51,282 bases of DNA from Priapulus caudatus (lineage: Eukaryota > Priapulida > Priapulimorpha > Priapulimorphida > Priapulidae), in contig NW_014578155.1 in NCBI RefSeq assembly GCF_000485595.1, forward strand, positions 10,077 through 61,358, given 5' to 3'. The notes beneath the pieces were generated by a model that ran no database searches, had not been told where the DNA came from, and saw only the letters and a list, made by a program, of their open reading frames with translations. How positions within the stretch are numbered: the first letter of the stretch is position 1; every line of letters begins with the position of its first letter. Below, piece by piece: positions 44,749-51,282 of the stretch. The position numbers and the translations under genes are program-made.

Positions 44749-45121
44749 TGAGGCTAGATTAGTTCTTTTCTACGACATACACGTATATTCGGAAATTCAT
44801 AATCTATGTTCTTAACTACAGCATATACTTTCTGGAGAAATTACCAACATGTTTCGTATAGCCCCCCCCCCCCCGGTGTTACTATTTCTCTAAGTGATTC
44901 GGTTATACAATAAGGCAACCATACCAAAAATACATACAACCGTACATCCGCCGATGCATACTCAGACATTTTATTAACTACCATCTCGATATGCTTATGA
45001 CATTTACATTTATGTGAAGCTGTTGGAGAACTGGTTTATTGTCATGTCATACTTTCCACAATGAAGGTTTGGAGAGAGCTATATATATCACACCACGGTA
45101 TGTGAATCTTTTCATCAGCCT

Positions 45122-45278
45122 AAGGGCACTCTGGAAAGGTGAAGAGAGAAGAGCTGTGTCGAACCTAGTTGCCTATAGCCCCATCGGATGACGGCCCTCT
45201 GTTAATGAGAATTACTGCAGCAGATTCTGCCCGCCTGAGTCCCTTGGGAATTCTGATACTCTGGACGTTATTTTCAGG
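45122..45278 (+). CDS. MROH1: MROH1-like exon 21, first copy (frame-broken, expected position)
   Basis: It is homologous to the intact exon at 49407-49532 but about 30 bases longer through scattered single-base insertions, so no frame is open throughout. The acceptor and donor are also damaged (ttttcaggga where the second copy has ttcaaggtatgt). Order in the gene is correct: exon 22 follows 280 bases later in phase 0. Confidence 0.6.
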
Positions 45279-45557
45279 GAGTATTTGTTCATTACCATGT
45301 AACTTAGCAGTCTTTCACACTCAGTCCGTCAGGTGCGCTGTGTATTACTTGTTGTGTAAAATGTATACAGACACTCTCTTTGCGTCACGTGTACGTCACA
45401 CCGCACTGTAGGATAGGATAACGATCGTTACTTATTGATTTATGATAACATTAAACATATTGAAGTAGGGTTCTCTCAGTGAAAGCATGCTTTAGAAAGC
45501 CCACGACGTTATTTAATGTGTTGGCATCTAATTGATGGTTGCTTGGTTCCTCTATAG

Positions 45558-45668
45558 CACCTTGGGCAGTGGCTAAGTTCGCTGCAGCCGTATGAGAGAG
45601 AACGATCCATGTCTGCAGCCTGTGAGGTCCTCTATTGCTACCACGAAAACAAGGAATTTGGAGTTGGG
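45558..45668 (+). CDS. MROH1: MROH1-like exon 22
   Basis: The acceptor is cctctatag and the donor gtaaat. There are 37 codons, phase 0: HLGQWLSSLQPYERERSMSA, then ACEVLYCYHENKEFGVG. It matches family HLSPWIKSPRGHERARALGLSALL. There is no second copy in the window, and the base quality looks good. Confidence 0.9.
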
Positions 45669-46070
45669 GTAAATTCATGTTGCTATGATAACAAAATATA
45701 ATACCTGCTAGATCAATTATTTATTCAATAGCCTGCATTGTAAAAGAGAATTTTTTAGTAGTAACATAAATAAGGTCATGTGATAAATTTTCAGTTAAAC
45801 TTGGTGTAACTATAATCTGCCAAAAACGGCAAGATATTAAGGCACAATTTATGATTAATAATATAATGAGTAATTGCACATCAATTGGTTTAAGAATTAT
45901 ACAACATTTGTGTGCATTGAATACGTGGGAGTTTTTAAGTAGCCATATCATCAAAGCCAAGCCAAGGGTTGTCATACTAAGTATATTAAGTATATTAAGT
46001 AGCCAAGGGTTGAATACTTGTCAATCTACTCGCACAACCATATGAATCAGCATCCATCGTGTGTTCACAG

Positions 46071-46206
46071 AATTCCACGACGTTCACTAACTTAGGACGT
46101 CACGTCGGAGTGCTTGTACCGAGGGTCAGTGATCCGTTGGTCAGTGTCCGACAACTGGCCATCGGTGCCATCCAGAGCCTGCTGCAGATTCAATTGCTCT
46201 ATCAGG
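46071..46206 (+). CDS. MROH1: MROH1-like exon 23
   Basis: The acceptor is gttcacag and the donor gtgcgt. It starts in phase 0 and ends in phase 1. It encodes NSTTFTNLGRHVGVLVPRVS, then DPLVSVRQLAIGAIQSLLQI. It aligns to family FHNLGLLIGLFSPRCADLWPATRQEAVDCVYSLLYLQLGYEG. Confidence 0.92.
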
Positions 46207-46568
46207 GTGCGTGACTCAAACATGTTCAATAACCATCCAGCAAATGAGTTTACGTTTAGTGACTGTTGGTGACTATCTCAACAGTAGCTCATTAACGTAC
46301 ATGACTAGATAGTAGAATATTATCGTATATACAGTGAGTAATGTACATACGCAATAATGTTCGTCGTATTGCAGTTAATGTTCAGAAAGCTCTTGGCTAT
46401 TTGGTAATTGTTGGTAACTAAAATGCACAGTAGTGATGTTCATCGTTCTCTTGACTATTTGGTGATGTCACTGCCCAGAATGTGTGGTAATTGTCGTTAT
46501 TGTATTGAGCATTTTCTTATTGTTGTTACCTATAAGAATGCGGTGTGATGTTGTTTGTTCTGTTGCAG

Positions 46569-46681
46569 GTACTCCTAGGGATGATGAAGATGCAATGATC
46601 AGCGCACTGTCAGTTCTGAAGGAGAGGGTGGCCCGTGATGATCCAAACGCATTGTTTAGTGTAGTCAGTGACCTATCTAAG
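46569..46681 (+). CDS. MROH1: MROH1-like exon 24 (last recognised in correct order)
   Basis: The acceptor is ctgttgcag and the donor gtaagc. Phase is 1 in and 0 out. It encodes GTPRDDEDAMISALSVLKER, then VARDDPNALFSVVSDLSK. It matches family YRDDVAERLLSLKDGLVHPDPAILF. The following family segment (PPDQLISLLLTMFEALGDPE-like) is not found in the rest of the window. Confidence 0.9.
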
Positions 46682-47069
46682 GTAAGCTTTCAACTTATCA
46701 ACATCATCAAAACATTTATAAACCTATATTTGATTTTTGAGATCATTTGATTTAACATTATAATTACTTACACTGTGCATTACACATGTTACACCAGCTG
46801 AAATTTCTCCAACCAGAGGTGGCTTGTATAGTTCACTATTATTTGAAAAGTATAGTCTGAAACATTTAGTTAACTTTGCTAAACCTTAAACCCTAGATCA
46901 TGTACTGCTTTTAGTCGATGGCATTAACTGCCACCGATTTTTTTAAAATAATATCACATCCTCGATCCTGATCACATGTATATAATATAATATAATATAT
47001 ATATATATATATAGAAGTAAAATCACACACGAACACCCATGTAGATAAAAAACAAATTCAAATAATAGA

Positions 47070-47145
47070 TTAAGGGTGTTTATGTTTTAATACGCGAGAT
47101 GTACATCTCGAAAGCTCGCGTGTTAAAACTTAAAAACACCCTTAA
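47070..47145. repeat. 76-bp hairpin upstream of Y
   Basis: ttaagggtgttt...ttttaatacgcgagatgtac pairs with gtacatctcg...ctcgcgtgttaaaa...aaacacccttaa. It lies just before the start of the second Y copy. Confidence 0.85.
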
Positions 47146-48105
47146 ATCGCTAAGAAACATCAAAGCAGGTATAGCGCCATCTACCGTCACAAATTGTGAT
47201 TTATTTTGGTTTATAAATATTATTGCGATATACAGATGGCAACCGTGTGCTACCGCCTAGAAAAACTCATACGAAGTAAACACTTCCATGCAACCAATTA
47301 AACTTTGACAAAAGTTGTGTTATGGGCAGGGAAACACCATTGTCACGTGGTATATATATAGCAGCTACGTGGAATAAGCGTATCTTCTCAATCTTACACG
47401 TTACACATCGGGAGCTCTTCGCTTTTAGGCAGTGCCTACAATCTGAATATTATAAAAACGTTAAATGGCGATCATTTAGGTGTAATGCCATCACTCGCCC
47501 TCATCTCACGACTTTCACATCTCAAACATTTATTTTCACATAAAAAAATACACATAATTATCAAGAGTTATATAAGGGTGGAGTTCTCCCATATATACTC
47601 TTCGGTTTCTATAATGACGTGATGGTTGCCTCAATTAAAACTGCACTTCTTTCTCACTCACTATTTTGTCCTTTTTGTGGTAAGCTACCAGTGTCATTGA
47701 CACCTTTCATTTCCACTAAATATTCAGTAAAATTTCTGAGCTGAAGTTCTCAGTAAAGCTGAAAGGAGTCGTCGTATCAGGCTCTACGCATATGCTTACC
47801 GACGCGTAACATATATGGTATACCACCAAAGTGTACAGATAGCCTTGTACTACAGAAAGTGTTACTTACCCTAACTTTAAGCCCTACCCTAACCCTAACC
47901 CTTAAACCCATAACCCTAAACATACCTCATAATAAAATATAAACATAATACTAAAACAACCTAATAAACTACCTCGGGTACATATCTGTAGTACCTGATA
48001 TGTACAACGACCCCATCTGCCTCAGTAACGAAGTCAGTGAAGATACTCCCGTAAAGTACAACAGCCAACATAGTAATAGTTGGTAACTGTAGTTTGGCTG
48101 AGAAG

Positions 48106-48352
48106 GATCTATGTCCCGTGGTACTGCCGGCAAGCGTCACCCTTGGTACTATCTTATTCATTGCCGCGACGGCCGATACCTCGCCTGTTCACTAACGAGT
48201 CAAGGCGAGTCGCCTATGCCTACTCCCTAACCCTAACCCTAACCTTAATCAACACCTAAGCCATTATCAAATAAGTGACCAGGTACGTTCTGGTATACCG
48301 GACTGTACCCAGGGGTAGCGTCCGGCAGTACCCTGGGCGGACATAGACGCCT
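48106..48352. mobile_element. GGTCTATGTCCC-ended MITE in Y, second copy
   Basis: ggatctatgtcccgtggtac at the left and ggacatagacgcctatgagc at the right, inner 'gtaccctgggcgg' and 'acccttggtac' words, and a ctaaccctaaccctaacc core (48230). Confidence 0.7.
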
Positions 48353-48963
48353 ATGAGCGTAAGTTTGTATGACAGTACAGTTACCAGATTATGTTACTTG
48401 CCATACAAAGTCGCAGTTACCATGGTCTATTACCATGGTGATTATGCTGCTCTTCCAATTTCAGTAAATATAAACACCAAGTTTTATATATAATTGTAGA
48501 CATAGGGGCAAATGGTACTATTTAACATAAGTGTGTATTGTACAACTAGTAGTAACATAATATCAGTTACTGCTGTTTTTTAACTAGCCGTTTTCAAAGA
48601 CAAAACAATATATGATGTTGCTTTAAACATTACTATAGTCAATTTTTTGCGCACTGAACTATGCAAATTTTGTTGTCAACCAGTCCGAGCCCAACAATAA
48701 TATTTATATAAAATCTCCTGGAAAAATCGTGAATCCCAGCCTCCATTTTTCATGTTTACTCGCTAATAATTTATGGTTCTTCGTTACCATATTCTACAAC
48801 ATCCCGCAGACCCGCACTGTTAAAGCATTTTTAAAGTTCATTAGTAATTTTGTTACGTATTTAATATTGGCAATCTAAAAAGGTACCAAGCTGATTGTAG
48901 AACTTGTAATGTTGAAGGCCTTCCATACGTGTGCACATGTTGGACCTTGACTTGCTCTTGCAG

Positions 48964-49068
48964 CAAGCTGGGATCCAAGGCTATCTCTGACAGAAACCTC
49001 TGATCTAATGGGACAAATTTCATGAATGCTATTTTCCCTTACTGCCAGATTCTGGGAAGAGCAAAGAG
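48964..49068 (+). CDS. MROH1: MROH1-like exon 20, second copy (out of order)
   Basis: The acceptor is gctcttgcag and the donor gtatgc. The frame is nearly open: DPRLSLTETSDLMGQIS in one frame, then a shift before an NAIF...LLPDSGKSKE-like tail. One extra g after ctgg and one missing g near catgaatg, both judged against the first copy, would explain the shifts. It corresponds to family VEPALDEQARADVIHGCLHSIMALLPEP. It lies after exon 24, where this segment does not belong. Confidence 0.65.
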
Positions 49069-49406
49069 GTATGCATAGTTTTTTTTCGACATACATATAT
49101 TGGAAATTTCATAATCTATTGATTCTTACTACACATATATTTCTGGAGAAATTACAACATGTTTATAGCCCCCCCCCCCCTCCGGTGTTACTATTTTCTC
49201 TAAGTGATTCGTTTATACAGTAAGCAAAATACGAATACATACCAACCGTACATACCGCCATGCATACTAACATTTTATTACTACATCTCATATCTTATGC
49301 GTTACATTTTATGTGAGCTGTTGAGAATGTTTATTGTCATGTCATACTTTCCACCAATGAAGGTTTGAGAAGTATATATAACACACTATGTGAATTTTAT
49401 CACTAG

Positions 49407-49532
49407 GACACTGAAGGTGAGAGAGAGAGCTGTGTCGACCTATTGGCTCATACCACGGATAGCCTTAATGAATTACTGAAGCAGATTCTGCTCAAGTCCT
49501 TGAATTCTGATACTCTGGAAGTTATTTTCAAG
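49407..49532 (+). CDS. MROH1: MROH1-like exon 21, second copy (intact, out of order)
   Basis: The acceptor is atcactag and the donor gtatgt. There are exactly 42 open codons, phase 0 both ends: DTEGERESCVDLLAHTTDSL, NELLKQILLKSLNSDTLEVI, FK. It matches family LETLHALEDLLTSLLQRNMTPQGLQIMIE and would splice perfectly to exon 22 (HLGQW...), which however lies 3.7 kb upstream. Confidence 0.8.
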
Positions 49533-50221
49533 GTATGTGTTCATTACATGTAATTACATCTTCCATCATATCAGGTGGTGTGCTATCTATTGGTTGTGTA
49601 AATTATAACACTTCTTTCTCACTGTACGTCACACACGCAATTAGGATAGATAACGCATTGTTAGCTGAATCCTTCAGTATCTGAGTGCTACTCACCTCGT
49701 ACAACGGGTTAAACACTGTAATCGCGAACGTGATGATTGACTCGAAACGGTGATATTCAAGCGGAAAATTATTTGTCAGTCTCATCCGTTCTCTCAAATG
49801 TAGTCAGCGACTTTGTTTAAATCTAAACCCTAAAATACGTGGTTTCATGCAATACTGCAGTTAAATGCGATTCTGTGAATGATTTCTGCATGAAATCTTG
49901 CACGGATGAAAATATGTACACTGGTGCAAAGAATAGGCCTATTCTTTGCTGCTACACTTTTATGTGACTAACTAATTCCATGGCCAACGCTACCAACCAC
50001 CGTCTTCACAAGTTTGTGAATAGTCGCATATGCCATGTATTACCTCACTTAGCTCTAGAACTATAGCCCTTCGCTCTGCCACAGGCCTGTGTACCAGCAG
50101 TTCTGTGATTTAGAATGTGGGACACATCTGCTCGTAATTAAGTCATAATACAATTTAGGTGGTACACTACTCCATTCATTTTCAGCTCACCTTGATATCG
50201 TTAAGCTGAGCTATTGCCATG

Positions 50222-50312
50222 GGTCGTCGTCCGTCGTCCGTCCGTCTGTCCGTTCGTTCGTCCGTCCGTCTGTCCGTTCGTTCGTCCGTCCGTCCGTCCG
50301 TCCGTTCGTCAA
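50222..50312. repeat. (CCGT)n tract, second copy
   Basis: cgtccgtccgtctgtccgtt repeats in X. Confidence 0.92.
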
Positions 50313-51227
50313 CATTTGGCTACGGCCAACGATAACTCAGGAACCATTTGACCCACATGTTTGAAATTGGGTATAGTTGTTACTGCTATGCTTCTATATT
50401 GAACGGCCTATTTTGGAGCACGCCAGTCGACGTACTTTTGAGCCACGGCAATTTTTTGGCAAAAATGGGAATTGCCATTAGTCAGTTCAGGTTCAACGGA
50501 TTTTGCTTATTTTTGGTATGTGAATGAATAAGGGCTAGGGGTTTTGATATTTAAAAATAAATTATGCAAATTAGGTTGGTTTTGGCAATTATATAGCATA
50601 TTATAATATAGACACGCAGATAACAGTCTGTGGTGTCACACTCGTCTGGTTCATTTTACAAGATTTCATTGACAATATCTTTAATGCAAAATTGGCATTT
50701 CCTTTCCACCCTGCCGATAAAACGTCTATATTAGAGTAAAGTTTTACAAAACATGTCGGAACGCAGCATAACCTATTTATTTCGAACGCCATCGCTGCTA
50801 AAACATCATAAGCAGGTATAGCGCATCTCCGTCACAAATTGTGATTTATTTTGGTTTATAAATTATTATTGCGATATACAGATGGCAACCGTGTGCTACC
50901 GCCTAGAAAAACTCATACGAAGTAAACACTTCCATGCAACCAATTAAACTTTGACAAAAGTTGTGTTATGGGCAGGGAACACACATTGTCACGTGGTATA
51001 TATATAGCAGCTACGTGGAATAAGCGTATCTTCTCAATCTTCACGTTACACATCGGGAACTTCCGTTTTAGGCAGTGCCTCAATCTGAATATTATAAAAA
51101 CGTTAAATGGCGATCATTTAGGTGTAATGCCATCACTCGCCCTCATCTCGACTTTCACATCTCAAACATTTATTTTCACATAAAAAATTACAATAATTAT
51201 CAAGAGTATATAATGGGTGTTCTCCCA

Positions 51228-51282
51228 CAGGGGCGGTGCCAGGTATTTCTTAGGGGGGGCGAAACCAGGGAGCGTGTACAGA
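51228..51282. mobile_element. Edge of a CAGGGGCG-ended element, cut by the window end
   Basis: caggggcggtgccaggtatt followed by a G run and gggagcgtgtacag resembles the ends of the MITEs at 10045 and 11021. It interrupts Y' after about 425 bases. Confidence 0.5.

Larger units (their letters stand above)
41160..45425 (+). repeat. Segment X-Y, first copy (includes exons 20-21)
   Basis: X (41160-42475) matches 49668-50805, and Y (42475-45425) matches 47150-49660 and 50805-51230. This copy is about 16-17 % longer than the second through scattered extra bases (X about 1,315 against 1,140; Y about 2,950 against 2,510). It holds a (CCGT)n tract (41767-41860), CCCTAA-type tracts, an inverted-repeat MITE (43588-43932) and the broken exons. 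Confidence 0.88.
12063..46681 (+). other. MROH1: MROH1-like HEAT-repeat gene, partial; about 950 codons in 24 recognised exons
   Basis: Gene-level entry. MROH1 proteins are about 1,600-residue alpha-solenoids of HEAT-like repeats. The vertebrate protein is poorly characterised, though from memory a lysosome/WASH-actin association has been reported. The exons below, read in order, follow the vertebrate protein from near its N-terminus to roughly residue 1,000, with matching splice phases at almost every junction. Breaks: the start codon exon is not found upstream of 12,063; exon 10 ends in phase 0 but exon 11 begins with two bases of a split codon, so at least one exon is missing between them; about ten family residues are absent between exons 17 and 18; exons 20-21 occur twice; and the C-terminal part lies past the right edge. 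The introns hold most of the repeats in the window. The family assignment is strong; exact orthology within the MROH family is an inference. Confidence 0.9.
47150..51230 (+). repeat. Segment Y-X-Y', second copy
   Basis: Y 47150-49660, X 49668-50805, then the start of another Y to about 51230. The start of Y' (50815-51225) and the start of Y (47160-47580) are almost identical, with long exact stretches. It contains the out-of-order exons 20-21. Confidence 0.88.

Overview
The window is a stretch of an animal (metazoan) nuclear genome, probably a marine invertebrate. The evidence is a many-exon gene with short exons and GT-AG introns, TTAGGG-type telomere-like tracts, roughly 35-40 % GC overall, and a very high density of small DNA-transposon-like elements and microsatellites. 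I cannot name the species. The only gene I can support is a homolog of MROH1 (maestro heat-like repeat family member 1, formerly HEATR7A) on the + strand. Twenty-four exons can be placed between about 12.06 and 46.68 kb by splice sites, reading phase and resemblance to vertebrate MROH1 as I remember it. The first coding exon lies upstream and was not found, and the C-terminal third lies beyond the right edge. At least one exon (about 85 codons by family comparison) is missing between 19,982 and 24,421.

Layout. 1-12.06 kb has no gene and is packed with repeats: a CA microsatellite, a 1.8-kb foldback element, a 325-bp hairpin element, a 70-bp tandem array, two tiny hairpin elements in tandem, a hierarchical palindromic array (5.25-6.92 kb), and several MITEs. 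One MITE holds a tRNA-like segment and a telomere-like tract. 12.06-16.54 kb holds exons 1-9, with a scaffold gap inside a long-inverted-repeat element in intron 3. 16.58-19.65 kb is the first copy of a roughly 3.3-kb dispersed element; exon 10 follows. 20.3-24.2 kb is A-rich DNA, a GC-rich island, a 3-kb GGGGATGGGGTGATGGTGG-type minisatellite and a GGGAT array. Exons 11-14 lie at 24.4-25.5 kb. The next intron is 11 kb and holds two more copies of the 3.3-kb element, CATC arrays, a 25-N gap, a 909-bp foldback element and GC-rich islands. Exons 15-19 lie at 36.5-39.2 kb. From 41.16 kb on, a segment occurs as X-Y (41.16-45.43 kb) and again as Y-X-Y' (47.15-51.23 kb). Each full Y carries a copy of exons 20 and 21. 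Exons 22-24 lie between the two segments.

Two themes stand out. First, there is a family of minute hairpin elements with CAGGAGT...ACTCCTG ends and 7-bp direct repeats, some only 30-38 bp long, with apparent CAAGAGC-ended relatives; the stem next to the shared ends is mostly private to each copy. Second, sequence quality is uneven. Repeated blocks differ by many one-base indels, and the first X-Y copy is about 16-17 % longer than the second, as expected of uncorrected single-molecule reads used for gap filling. The exon duplication and out-of-order exons must be judged with that in mind.
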